The notes under the pieces are model-generated. The model saw only the letters and a list, made by a program, of their open reading frames with translations. It was not told where the DNA came from and made no database searches. Shown here one piece after another: positions 7,772 through 16,185 of a stretch of 64,000 nt of DNA. Both the position numbers and the translations under genes were made by a program. Origin of the DNA: Burkholderia sp. USMB20 (GTDB lineage: Bacteria; Pseudomonadota; Gammaproteobacteria; Burkholderiales; Burkholderiaceae). The DNA is taken from positions 1-64,000 of the forward strand of contig NZ_JTAN02000006.1 of NCBI RefSeq assembly GCF_000949135.2. Direction: 5' to 3'. How positions within the stretch are numbered: the first letter of the stretch is position 1; the number at the start of each line of letters is the position of its first letter.

Positions 7772-9745
7772 ATGAAGCACACCGTCCGCCACTTCGTCGT
7801 GATCGATTCGATCCACGGCCCGTTCGTCATCGACCGGCACAGCACGCGGCAGGCCGACGCGCTGCTCGAGACCGGCCGGCCGCACAACCAGGGCGAGCTC
7901 GACACGATCATGCAGGTGATCGACCAGTTGCCCGACGGCGCGCTCGCGGTGGACGGCGGGGCCAATGCGGGACTCGTCTGCGTGCCGATCGCGCAGCGCT
8001 TGCGCGATCGCGGCGGCCACGTCCATGCGTTCGAGCCGCGGCGCACGCTGTTCCATGCGCTCGGCGGCACCGTCGCGCTCAACCAGCTCGACAACCTTCA
8101 TCTGCTGAACATGGGGCTCGCGAGCCGCAACGGCACGATGACGGTGCCCGACGCAGACGGCGGGCACCCCGCCGGCGCCGAACCGGCCGCACGCGTCGAC
8201 GCGCACGCGGCCGACGGCACGCCCGCCCCGACCGTCAGGCTCGATTCGCTCGGCCTGCCGCGCCTCGATTTCCTGAAGCTCGACATCGACGGGATGGAGA
8301 TCGACGCGCTGCACGGCGCGCGCCTGCTGATCGAAACGCATCTGCCGTGGTGCTGGATCGCCTGCCGGAACGCGGATGACGCACGCGTCATCGATACGTT
8401 CGCCGGCCTCGATTACACGTTCTACCGGTTCGACGGGCCGAATCTGTTGTGCGTGCCGAACCCGCGCTGGGACCGGCAACGCCTGTTCATCTCGGGCGAG
8501 CCCGTCGGCCGCGTATCCGCCCGCGCAAACGATGACGCGAATGCCGCCGTGTCAGCCGAGACCGACGACGCGCCCGAAACGCACTGGAACCGCGCGCTCG
8601 ACCACGAATCCCGCTGCGAATGGGGCCACGCGATCGCCCGCTGGCTGTGCGCGCGCGGCCGGGGCCTCGACGACGATGCGATCGCGTTCCAGCTCGCGTC
8701 GTGCTACGGCTTCGCCGGCGCGCCCGATGCCGGGCTCGCGGCACTCGAACGCATCGGCGAACCGGCCGCGCTGCCCGACGCGCTGCGCGGGCGCGTCGAA
8801 CTCGCGCGCTCGGCGCTGCTGCTGCGTGCCGGCCGACGCGACGAAGCCGCGCGCGCGACCATCGCCAGCGAGAACGTGCTCACGGCCGCACGGTTCGGGC
8901 TGCCGACGGAACGGCTCTACGACGGCCAGCCGCTGCACGGCAAGCGGCTGCTCGTGATCAGCTACGGCGGGGTCGGCGACCAGCTCCAGTACGCGCGCTA
9001 CCTGCATGCGCTCGACGCGCTCGACGGCGTGGCGGTGACGGTCATCGTCCCCGCCGCGCTGGCCGACCTGATGCGCCATACGTTCCCGCGCATCGAAGTC
9101 GTCGCCGCACACGGCGCGTGGGTCGACACGTCGCAGATCGCTCACGACTACTGGTGTTCGTTCCTGGTGCTGGCCGCGCAGTTCGGCTACGCGCCGGCAC
9201 CGGCCGGTGCGCCGGCCGCCTACCTGTCGTGCCCGCCCGAACGGGCGGCGGCATGGCGCGAACGCGTCGCGCGCGATGGCAGCGCACCGGGCACGCGCCG
9301 CATCGGCCTCAACTGGCGCGGCCGCGACGAAAGCGATGCGCGCTTCCTGCGCGCGGCCAGCCTGCGCGACCTCGCGCCGCTCGCGCGGCTGCGCGGCCAT
9401 GCCGCGTACTGCATCAACCGCGACATCGCCGCGCAGTCCGAGCCGTCGGATCTGCCGGTCACGTTCCCGCATCACGCGATCGGCGATTTCAGCGATCTGG
9501 CCGCACTGATGCTCGCGATGGACGCCGTGGTCACCACCTGCACCGCGCACATCCACCTGGCCGGCGCGCTAGGTGTGCCGGCCGTCCTGCTGCTGAGCCC
9601 GAAAGCCGATGCACGCTGGGAAACCGGCTCGCGTACCGCGCTGTACCCGGGCATCCGGATCGTGCGCGCCGCGCATCCGGGCCGCTGGGACGATGCGGTC
9701 GACCGCGCGCTGGCGCTCGTCCTGGGTGGCTTCGGGAAGGACTGA
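7772..9745 (+). CDS. Fusion of FkbM-type methyltransferase, TPR-like helices and GT9-like glycosyltransferase
   Basis: The 657-residue product starts at ATG 7772. Residues 1 to about 240 are an FkbM-type SAM methyltransferase: AVDGGANAGL (SAM motif I), HAFEPRRTLF, and LDFLKLDIDGMEIDAL, the FkbM hallmark. Residues about 270-385 are Ala-rich helices of TPR character (WGHAIARWLCARG, ASCYGFAGAPDAGLAAL). Residues about 395-650 resemble the TPR-linked, GT9/heptosyltransferase-like domain: LLVISYGGVGDQLQYARYL, RIGLNWRGRDES, GDFSDLAALMLAMDAVVTT, and AHIHLAGALGVPAVLLL. Such fusions may add and then methylate a sugar on a protein or polysaccharide. Substrate unknown. It is the last gene of the rightward run, and the neighbouring Ser/Thr-rich adhesin is an obvious candidate acceptor, by inference only. 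Confidence 0.83.
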   Translation: MKHTVRHFVVIDSIHGPFVIDRHSTRQADALLETGRPHNQGELDTIMQVIDQLPDGALAVDGGANAGLVCVPIAQRLRDRGGHVHAFEPRRTLFHALGGTVALNQLDNLHLLNMGLASRNGTMTVPDADGGHPAGAEPAARVDAHAADGTPAPTVRLDSLGLPRLDFLKLDIDGMEIDALHGARLLIETHLPWCWIACRNADDARVIDTFAGLDYTFYRFDGPNLLCVPNPRWDRQRLFISGEPVGRVSARANDDANAAVSAETDDAPETHWNRALDHESRCEWGHAIARWLCARGRGLDDDAIAFQLASCYGFAGAPDAGLAALERIGEPAALPDALRGRVELARSALLLRAGRRDEAARATIASENVLTAARFGLPTERLYDGQPLHGKRLLVISYGGVGDQLQYARYLHALDALDGVAVTVIVPAALADLMRHTFPRIEVVAAHGAWVDTSQIAHDYWCSFLVLAAQFGYAPAPAGAPAAYLSCPPERAAAWRERVARDGSAPGTRRIGLNWRGRDESDARFLRAASLRDLAPLARLRGHAAYCINRDIAAQSEPSDLPVTFPHHAIGDFSDLAALMLAMDAVVTTCTAHIHLAGALGVPAVLLLSPKADARWETGSRTALYPGIRIVRAAHPGRWDDAVDRALALVLGGFGKD

Positions 9746-9831
9746 CGAGCGACCTTGCCGCGCGACGCAAGCGGTAGTACTCCTGAGGAGCGTGACGAGA
9801 ACCTGACGAGGACGTGATGCACGAACCGGCG

Positions 9832-10260
9832 TCAAGCCGGCACGCGCTGCCCGCGTCGCTCGGCGAACGCACGGCCATGCCGCCGGCCGATGCGCGCAAG
9901 CCTCGCGAAACAACGTGCCGCCGCGGGGCCGACATCGCCGGCCTGTTGCGCCAGGCTGCCCGATACGCCGCACGCGATCGCCGAATCGTCGCCGCAAGCG
10001 CCCGCGAACACACCGGCGAAATAGTGTCGCGCCGCGCGCTCGCGACCGTCGGCATCGAGCGGTTTCATCCGGTGAATGTGTTGCGAGACGTTCTTCAGGC
10101 CGTGGAGAAACGGCATGACGTCGACCGGTGAAGCGGTCGCGTCAATCGCATCGGCGCCGAGTTGCTCCAGCATCTCGGCCAGTTCGGCGATCGCGACGAG
10201 CTCGCGCGCATCGGCCGCCTGCGTGCCCGTTCCGTGCCCGGCCTTCTTCGTCGCCGCCAT
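9832..10260 (-). CDS. Small hypothetical protein downstream of the EAL gene
   Basis: The 142-residue frame starts at ATG 10260. The first two thirds have natural composition (ELVAIAELAEMLEQLGADAI, VDVMPFLHGLKNVSQHIHRM); the tail is Arg/Ala-rich. It lies 62 bases downstream of the EAL-domain gene on the same strand and is probably co-transcribed with it. I recognise no domain. The segment with MLEQLGADAI and HGLKNVSQHI could be a short helical adaptor. The upstream sequence has only a weak AGGGG ribosome site. Moderate confidence that this is a gene. Confidence 0.55.
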   Translation of the reverse strand: MAATKKAGHGTGTQAADARELVAIAELAEMLEQLGADAIDATASPVDVMPFLHGLKNVSQHIHRMKPLDADGRERAARHYFAGVFAGACGDDSAIACGVSGSLAQQAGDVGPAAARCFARLARIGRRHGRAFAERRGQRVPA

Positions 10261-10322
10261 GCCCACGCCCCTATTCAATTCTTCGTTGTCCGATGCCGGC
10301 GCGCCACGCCCGCGCCGCGGCG

Positions 10323-11126
10323 TCATGCGGCGGCCGGTGACCGCCATGTAAAGCGGATGCCCTGCGCCCATGAGACGCCGGAATCCAGGATGATCTGCCG
10401 GTCGATCTCGTTCTCCACGCCTTCGACGACGACGTGCCGCGCGCTTTCGTGCGCGAACGCGATCAGCCGGCGAAACTGGTAGCGCCCGATCGCGTTGCGC
10501 TTGATCAGCGACAGGACCGACCTGTCGAGCTTCACGATGTCGGGGTTGCCGACCACCAGGTTGTTCAGCGCGCTGAAGCCGACGCCGAAATCGTCGATCG
10601 CGACGCGGCACCCGGCCTGGCGAAACCGGTTCACGAACGACCGGCCCGCGACGGGGTTCAGCGGCCCCGTCTCGGTGATTTCGACGACCAGCCGCGCCGC
10701 GACCGACGGCTCGCGCTCGAGCCGCCTGAACAGGGCGAGCCACGCGTCGTCCACGACCGCGCTCGTCGCCGTGACGTTGCAGCCGTACACGGCCTTCGGA
10801 TCGGCGCGCAGCGCGTCGATCGTCCGGCCCACCACGAGCCGGTCGAACCAGCGCATCAGCCCGAGCGATTCGAGGCGCGGCAGGAACGCGAGCGGCGGCA
10901 AGACATCGCGCGCGCCCCAGCGCAGCCGCGCGAGGCATTCGTGATACAGCACGCCGCCCGACAAATCGGCGCGGCAAACCGGCTCTCGCGCGAATCCGAG
11001 CCGGCTTTCGACGAAACTGCGTACCGACGCAAGGTCGGGGTGATCGTCAGGCGCGCCGAATACGAGATCGATCTCGTCCCGATTCGCTACGCTGTTCGCC
11101 TCCAGGCGAGGTTCGACCGCATTCAT
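10323..11126 (-). CDS. EAL-domain protein (c-di-GMP phosphodiesterase type)
   Basis: The 267-residue product starts at ATG 11126, with GGAG upstream; a longer start at 11210 is Arg-rich and less likely. It is almost entirely one EAL domain without visible sensor or membrane segment. The signature EAL is ECL (YHECLARLRW), keeping the catalytic Glu. Other landmarks are largely present: EITETGPL, DDFGVGFSAL, IVKLDRS, VVEGVEN and AQGIRF. The normal A-E-G-V-E is V-E-G-V-E. The N-binding motif reads GCNVTATS. Most metal ligands appear kept, so activity is possible, though an effector-only role cannot be excluded. Its position between surface genes fits c-di-GMP control of adhesion or sugar production (inference). 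Confidence 0.85.
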   Translation of the reverse strand: MNAVEPRLEANSVANRDEIDLVFGAPDDHPDLASVRSFVESRLGFAREPVCRADLSGGVLYHECLARLRWGARDVLPPLAFLPRLESLGLMRWFDRLVVGRTIDALRADPKAVYGCNVTATSAVVDDAWLALFRRLEREPSVAARLVVEITETGPLNPVAGRSFVNRFRQAGCRVAIDDFGVGFSALNNLVVGNPDIVKLDRSVLSLIKRNAIGRYQFRRLIAFAHESARHVVVEGVENEIDRQIILDSGVSWAQGIRFTWRSPAAA

Positions 11127-11729
11127 CCGGCGCTCCGGCAATTGTCGGACCGCCGATGACGGCCCGCGCTCTCGATACATGTGGCGCGAGCCGACCACGA
11201 CGCGCACCACCGCCTACCCGGCCCAACCTCTTTTTCGATCTTTTTCGGGAGCGTACTTTTTATTCCGGCGTGCCGTCAAATCAGATATTGTCAATGATAT
11301 TCAAACACCGAAAATACACCACACGCGCACGTCGACAACAGTGCGACAGGTTACACAAAAACGTCGGCGATACTCCGATCGATACTGGTTATTTGCCCCA
11401 CCCGAACATCTTCGGGTGAATCGATTTATCGCAAGACCCGTTTCAAAAATCGGATGTTTGAAATATCATATGACAAATGCGCGCCAGCGAAACGCTACCC
11501 GGACCCGACGGCCGGATTCCTCGCAGCCGCTGGCAAACCGTGCAGCCATTGCGTTGCGACGACGCATTCGGTCTCCACAGAATTCAATTTTGCCGTTTCA
11601 AACGATATTGAAAATATTTGAATGATAATCCGGCTGACTTGAACTACAATAATTAAGTCAAATTATACGGCAACCATCGATCGAAAGATATTTAACAATC
11701 TTTCCGACTAGTTAACCTATAAAATTATT

Positions 11730-11758
11730 TTTGACGGACTTCCCTCGGAGCCGTCAAA
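11730..11758 (+). ncRNA. Hairpin, possible small RNA body
   Basis: TTTGACGG (11730-11737) pairs exactly with CCGTCAAA (11751-11758) across a 13-base loop. It lies 13 bases before a U-tailed terminator hairpin and behind AT-rich promoter-like DNA. No rightward gene ends or begins nearby, so a short untranslated RNA ending at about 11810 is plausible. This is a structural guess only. Confidence 0.3.
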
Positions 11759-11771
11759 TTCGTGCCTTCAA

Positions 11772-11809
11772 AAACCGTCGAATCTCCCCGGTTCGGCGGT
11801 TTCTTTTTT
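11772..11809. terminator. Factor-independent terminator, possibly bidirectional
   Basis: AAACCGTCGAA (11772-11782) pairs with TTCGGCGGTTT (11792-11802) with one wobble, and is followed by CTTTTTTA. An A-run on the left arm gives a U-tail when read leftward, so it can also end the DUF2827 gene whose stop is at 11946. Confidence 0.7.
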
Positions 11810-11945
11810 AACGGCTCATTTCTTCAGACATTAACCCGGGACAATCCGGTTGACGGCAGGCGGCGAAATCGAGCCGACCGCCTCGATCGCGCAAATCGCG
11901 ATCGAATGCGCCCGCAGGCAGCGGCGCGTGCCGCGTCGTGCAGCC

Positions 11946-13088
11946 TTATGCCGCCGTCGCGCCGATCAGGTTCGCGAGCAGCGCGTCGTAGTCGGCGACG
12001 AGCGCGGGGTTCGCCGACGTATAGCGGCGCAGGATCTCGCGCTGCCGCCGCGCATACCCTTGCCAGTCGTCGTCGTGCGTATGCAGCACGTGCAGCAGCG
12101 CCTCGGTGCCCTTCTGCACGTCGTTGCCAGGATAGTAGTAGCCGAGGTCCGGCACGAGGCTCGCGTTGTGCACGAGCGGATAACCCTGCCAGCACACGTC
12201 GAAATAGAAATAGTTGAGCGGGTTCGCCCATTGATGCGACACGACGATGTCGGTCATGTCGGCCAGGAACAACGGCGTGTCGAAACGCCCGACGAAGCTC
12301 GCCTTGCCCGCGCGCACGATGTCCAGGTAGTTCATCAGCGTCACGAACTCGGGGCTGTTGTGCGCGAGGCGATCGGCGTTCGTCACGTGCGTGAAGCAGA
12401 TCGCGTCGGGATCGCGGCGATACGCCTCGTCGATGATCAGCATCGGATACATGCAGAACTTCACGACGTTGTGGTTCGGCTCCATCACCGTCAGCCGCTT
12501 GCCCGGTTCGGTGCGCGGCCGGTATTCGCCACGCTCCGGCAGCGATTGCGCACGCGCCTCCAGACACATCGGGTCCCACACGAACGGCACGACGCGCCCC
12601 GGGCAACGGCGCAGCGACTGCAGGAACGGCAGCGACGACTCCGCGATCTGCGGAATGGCCCACAATTCGTCGTAGCCGCGGTTGATGAACAGCGAATCCC
12701 ACATGCGGCGGCCGAACAGTATCGATTCCATCGAGGTGATGTATTCGAAGCCGCAGCAGTAGCTGACGATCTTCGCGCCGCGCGCCTTCAGGTAGGCCGT
12801 CTGCTCGCCGTCGATCTGACCGCCCAGCTCGATCACCACGTCGAGCGCATCCTTCATGTCGGCGAACGCGCGCGTGTCGTATACGCGGCGATCCCAAGGC
12901 AGCGCGTCGGTAAGCGCCACGTCGGTCGTGTTGACCAGCGTCACGCGATACCCATGCGGCGACGCCATCAACAACTTCGCGAGAAACAACGCGTTCTGCT
13001 TGATGCCGTTGATCCACAGGCTTTCGTCGGGGGCGCGCAGGCCGATCGTGATACCGATGCGCAGGCCGTTCAGGGCAGGAGACTTCAT
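11946..13088 (-). CDS. DUF2827 family protein 4, opposite strand
   Basis: The 380-residue product starts at ATG 13088. It is a more distant paralogue of the three rightward DUF2827 proteins: LWINGIKQNALFL, DVVIELGGQIDG, VMEPNHNVVKFC, SHQWANPLNYFYFDVCW, GYPLVHNASLV and LGYYYPGND. The block HHWENAQNY of copies 1 and 2 becomes HQWANPLNY here, so the Glu is Ala. No secretion signal is seen. It is monocistronic, ending before a terminator at about 11772-11809. Family membership is firm and function unknown; the Glu-to-Ala change may mean altered or lost catalysis if that Glu is catalytic. Confidence 0.82.
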   Translation of the reverse strand: MKSPALNGLRIGITIGLRAPDESLWINGIKQNALFLAKLLMASPHGYRVTLVNTTDVALTDALPWDRRVYDTRAFADMKDALDVVIELGGQIDGEQTAYLKARGAKIVSYCCGFEYITSMESILFGRRMWDSLFINRGYDELWAIPQIAESSLPFLQSLRRCPGRVVPFVWDPMCLEARAQSLPERGEYRPRTEPGKRLTVMEPNHNVVKFCMYPMLIIDEAYRRDPDAICFTHVTNADRLAHNSPEFVTLMNYLDIVRAGKASFVGRFDTPLFLADMTDIVVSHQWANPLNYFYFDVCWQGYPLVHNASLVPDLGYYYPGNDVQKGTEALLHVLHTHDDDWQGYARRQREILRRYTSANPALVADYDALLANLIGATAA

Positions 13089-13287
13089 CTCGTCGGCGGG
13101 GTGGATGATTGAATGGATGCAGTGTAGCTCACGGCAATGGCCGCGTGAGCAATCCGCCAGTCTAGCGGAGCGCCGGCCGCCAGACTGTCAGGCATGGTCA
13201 TACGCGATGCGGCCGAGAGCCGTCGTCCGCACCGTGCGGGCCTGGCCATGCACGCCATCGCCGACGGCCGGATGCGAAATGCGACGA

Positions 13288-13321
13288 GGCCGGCGCCGCG
13301 CCGCGAGGCGCCACGCCGGCC
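13288..13321 (-). terminator. Hairpin after the liu operon
   Basis: GGCCGGCG (13288-13295) pairs with CGCCGGCC (13314-13321), with further pairing inside. It lies about 20 bases beyond the liuD stop at 13343. There is no clear U-run, so the call is tentative. Confidence 0.4.
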
Positions 13322-13342
13322 CCTGCGCGGCACACGCCGCGG

Positions 13343-15343
13343 TCAGCCTTCCGCCATCATCAGCAACTGCGCGCCATCCGCGACCTGGTCGCCGACGCCG
13401 TACAGCACTTCCGCGACGACACCCGCGCCCGGCGCGCCGATCGTGTGCTCCATCTTCATCGCTTCCATCACGATCAGCGGCGTGCCGGCCTCGACCTTCT
13501 GGCCCGGCTCGACCAGCACCGCGATCACCTTGCCGGGCATCGGCGCAGTGAGGCGGCCGCCGCCATGCTCGGCATCGCCCGCGTGCGCGAGCACGTTGCG
13601 CCATTCGAAGGTCTCGGCGACACCCTGTGTGAACACGTGGAAACTGTCGCCGTCCGCATACACGCGGCCGCTGCTGCGCACGCCGTCGAGCGTCACGTCG
13701 AAGTCGAGCGGCGTCGCGCCGCGCGTCCACGCGAACGGCTGCGCGGCCGCGTCGCCGGTGGCGAGGCGCGTGCTGCCGCGGTCGTCCTCGTAGGTGACCG
13801 TCACGTCCGCGTCGCGATCGGGCGCATGCCATTCGAGCGTGCGGCGATAGCCGCCGTTCAGCCGCCAGTCCGGCAGTGCACCCCACGGCGACGCGCCTTC
13901 CCGTGCGGCCGCGCCGCGTTCGCGCGCGAGGAGTGCCGCGCAGGCCAGCGCGAGCGTCGCGCGCGGCGGCTGTTGCGGCGCGAACAGCGCATCGTGGTTG
14001 CGCTCGATCAGGCCCGTGTCGAGATCGGCGCTCGCAAACGGCCCGCAGTTGACGATCCGCTGCAGGAACGCGGCATTCGTGTGCAGGCCCACCACCTCGC
14101 AGGCCCGCAGCGCGCGCAGCATCCGGCCGAGCGCTTCCGCGCGGTCCGCGCCGTGCACGATCAGCTTCGCGATCATCGGATCGTAGAACGGCGTGATCGC
14201 GTCGCCCTCGCGCACGCCGCTGTCGACGCGCACCGGCGCGCCGATCGCGAACTCGACGCCTTCCGGCAGCCGCAGGTGCTTCAGCGTGCCGGTGGACGGC
14301 AGGAAGCCGCGCGCCGGATTCTCCGCGTAAAGACGCGCCTCGATCGCATGACCCTGCACGCGCAGTTCGTCCTGCTTCAGCGGCAGCGGCTCGCCCGCTG
14401 CGACGCGCAGCTGCCATTCGACGAGATCGAGCCCCGTGACCATCTCGGTGACCGGATGCTCGACCTGCAGGCGCGTGTTCATTTCCATGAAGTAGAACGC
14501 TTCGCCCGTCATGATGAACTCGACGGTGCCCGCACCGACGTAATTCACCGCGCGCGCGGCCGCGACGGCCGCCTCGCCCATCGCCTGGCGCACGTCTTCA
14601 TGCAGCCCCGGCGCCGGCGCTTCCTCGAGCACCTTCTGGTGACGACGCTGCACCGAACAGTCGCGATCGAACAGGTAGACGGTGTTGCCGTGCGTGTCGC
14701 CGAACACCTGCACTTCGACGTGACGCGGGCGCGTCAGGTATTTCTCGATCAGCACGCGGTCGTTGCCGAAGCTGCTCGCGGCCTCGCGCTGGCACGACGC
14801 GAGCGCCGCCGGGAAGTCCTCGGAGCGCTCGACCACGCGCATGCCCTTGCCGCCGCCGCCCGCGCTCGCCTTCAGCAGCACCGGGTAGCCGATCTCGTCG
14901 GCTTCGAGATGCAGGTTCGCCGCGTCCTGGTCGTCGCCGTGATAGCCGGGCACGAGCGGTACCGCGGCCGCGTGCATCAGCGCCTTGGCGGCAGCCTTCG
15001 AGCCCATCGCCGCGATCGCGTCGACCGGCGGCCCGATGAACGCGATGCCGGCCGCCTCGCAGGCATGCGCGAAATCCTCGTTCTCCGACAGGAAGCCGTA
15101 GCCCGGATGGATGGCCTGCGCACCGGTCGCGCGCGCGGCCTCGATGATGCGCTCGATGCGCAGGTAGCTGTCCGCGGCCGCCGCGCCGCCGATGTGCACG
15201 GCTTCGTCGCATGCGGCGACGTGCTTCGCGTTCGCGTCCGCGTCAGAATAGACGGCGACGCTCGCGATCCCGAGACGTTTGCACGTCGCGGCGACGCGGC
15301 AGGCGATTTCACCGCGGTTGGCGATCAGAATCTTGTCGAACAT
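13343..15343 (-). CDS. liuD: Methylcrotonyl-CoA carboxylase, biotin carboxylase/BCCP subunit
   Basis: The 666-residue product starts at ATG 15343 (MFDKILIANRGEIACRV, the usual opening). The biotin carboxylase domain fills about residues 1-450, with ASAGGGGKGM (ATP loop), FLSENEDFAHACE, FMEMNTRLQVEHPVTEM and EARLYAENP. A linker follows, and the C-terminal biotinyl domain has VMEAMKMEH, with Lys as biotin site. With LiuB it carboxylates 3-methylcrotonyl-CoA in leucine breakdown. It is the last gene of liuA-liuB-liuC-liuD, 37 bases after liuC. Size and subunit pairing separate it from acetyl- and propionyl-CoA carboxylases. Confidence 0.95.
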   Translation of the reverse strand: MFDKILIANRGEIACRVAATCKRLGIASVAVYSDADANAKHVAACDEAVHIGGAAAADSYLRIERIIEAARATGAQAIHPGYGFLSENEDFAHACEAAGIAFIGPPVDAIAAMGSKAAAKALMHAAAVPLVPGYHGDDQDAANLHLEADEIGYPVLLKASAGGGGKGMRVVERSEDFPAALASCQREAASSFGNDRVLIEKYLTRPRHVEVQVFGDTHGNTVYLFDRDCSVQRRHQKVLEEAPAPGLHEDVRQAMGEAAVAAARAVNYVGAGTVEFIMTGEAFYFMEMNTRLQVEHPVTEMVTGLDLVEWQLRVAAGEPLPLKQDELRVQGHAIEARLYAENPARGFLPSTGTLKHLRLPEGVEFAIGAPVRVDSGVREGDAITPFYDPMIAKLIVHGADRAEALGRMLRALRACEVVGLHTNAAFLQRIVNCGPFASADLDTGLIERNHDALFAPQQPPRATLALACAALLARERGAAAREGASPWGALPDWRLNGGYRRTLEWHAPDRDADVTVTYEDDRGSTRLATGDAAAQPFAWTRGATPLDFDVTLDGVRSSGRVYADGDSFHVFTQGVAETFEWRNVLAHAGDAEHGGGRLTAPMPGKVIAVLVEPGQKVEAGTPLIVMEAMKMEHTIGAPGAGVVAEVLYGVGDQVADGAQLLMMAEG

Positions 15344-15380
15344 GGCTTCGATGTCGTCCGGAAAGTTAGGGGCACGCCGG

Positions 15381-16166
15381 TCATTCACGCCACGCAGGCG
15401 TGCGTTTCTCGAGGAAGGACGCGATCCCTTCGCGCGCTTCCGCGCCGGCGCGGGTGCGCGCGATCCAGTCGGCCGTCTGCTCGATCAGCGTCGCGTCGAG
15501 CGGCCGGCCGGCCACGTCGGCGACGAGCCGCTTGCACGCCTGCACGGCGTCGGGGCCGTTCGCGACGAGCGTCGCGGCCAGCTTCGCGACCGTTTCGTCG
15601 AGCGCATCGGCCGGCACCGCGTCGTGAATGAAGCCGAGCGACGCGGCGCGCGCGCTATCGAACACCTCGGCCGTCGTGAAGTAGCGGCGCGCCGCGCGCT
15701 CGCCCATCGCCCGCACGACGTACGGCGCGATCGTCGCGGGAATCAGCCCGAGCCGCGCTTCGGACAGGCAGAACTTCACGCCGTCGGCGGCGATCGCGAT
15801 GTCGGCCGCCGCGACGAGACCCACGCCGCCCGCATACGCGTCGCCATGCACGCGCGCGATCACCGGCTTGCCGCAGCGGTGGATCGCCTCGAGCATGCGC
15901 GCGAGCTTGCGCGCGTCGGCGCGGTTCTCGTCGTCCGAGTAACCGGCCATCTTCTTCATCCAGTTCAGGTCCGCGCCCGCGCAGAACGCCGCGCCTTCCG
16001 CGGCGAGCACGATCGCACGCACGCCGGCGTGCGCGTCGAGCCACTCGAACGCGGTGGTCAGCTCGGCGATCGTCGTCTCGTTGAACGCGTTGCGCACGTC
16101 GGGCCGCGCGAGCGTGACGGTCGCCACGCGGCCGGCTTCGCTTACCTTGATCGTTTCGTATCGCAT
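15381..16166 (-). CDS. liuC: Enoyl-CoA hydratase family, 3-methylglutaconyl-CoA hydratase
   Basis: The 261-residue crotonase-fold protein has the oxyanion-hole segments AAFCAGADLNWMKKM and YAGGVGLVAAADIAIA and the FCLSEARLGLIPA block. ADLNWMKK is typical of methylglutaconyl-CoA hydratases of liu operons. It hydrates 3-methylglutaconyl-CoA to HMG-CoA. Starting at ATG 16166, it begins 19 bases after the liuB stop and is co-transcribed. No HMG-CoA lyase (liuE) is in this operon; it is presumably elsewhere. Confidence 0.92.
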   Translation of the reverse strand: MRYETIKVSEAGRVATVTLARPDVRNAFNETTIAELTTAFEWLDAHAGVRAIVLAAEGAAFCAGADLNWMKKMAGYSDDENRADARKLARMLEAIHRCGKPVIARVHGDAYAGGVGLVAAADIAIAADGVKFCLSEARLGLIPATIAPYVVRAMGERAARRYFTTAEVFDSARAASLGFIHDAVPADALDETVAKLAATLVANGPDAVQACKRLVADVAGRPLDATLIEQTADWIARTRAGAEAREGIASFLEKRTPAWRE

Positions 16167-16185
16167 CGGTCAGCCCTCCCGGCCG

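Larger units (their letters stand above)
11127..11945. other. AT-rich 819-bp intergenic region
   Basis: The stretch from about 11220 to 11830 is visibly richer in A/T than the rest of the window (for example the poly-A/T patches near 11590-11730). I see no credible gene; rightward frames at 11156 and 11179 have random composition. It holds an inverted repeat TGACTT-N14-AAGTCA at about 11634-11659 and two hairpins listed separately. It should carry the divergent control region of the EAL gene and perhaps a small RNA. Confidence 0.6.

Noticed and set aside
11179-11625. 148-codon rightward frame in the AT-rich spacer
   Set aside because: Random-looking, Arg/Thr-rich, no ribosome site, no domain.
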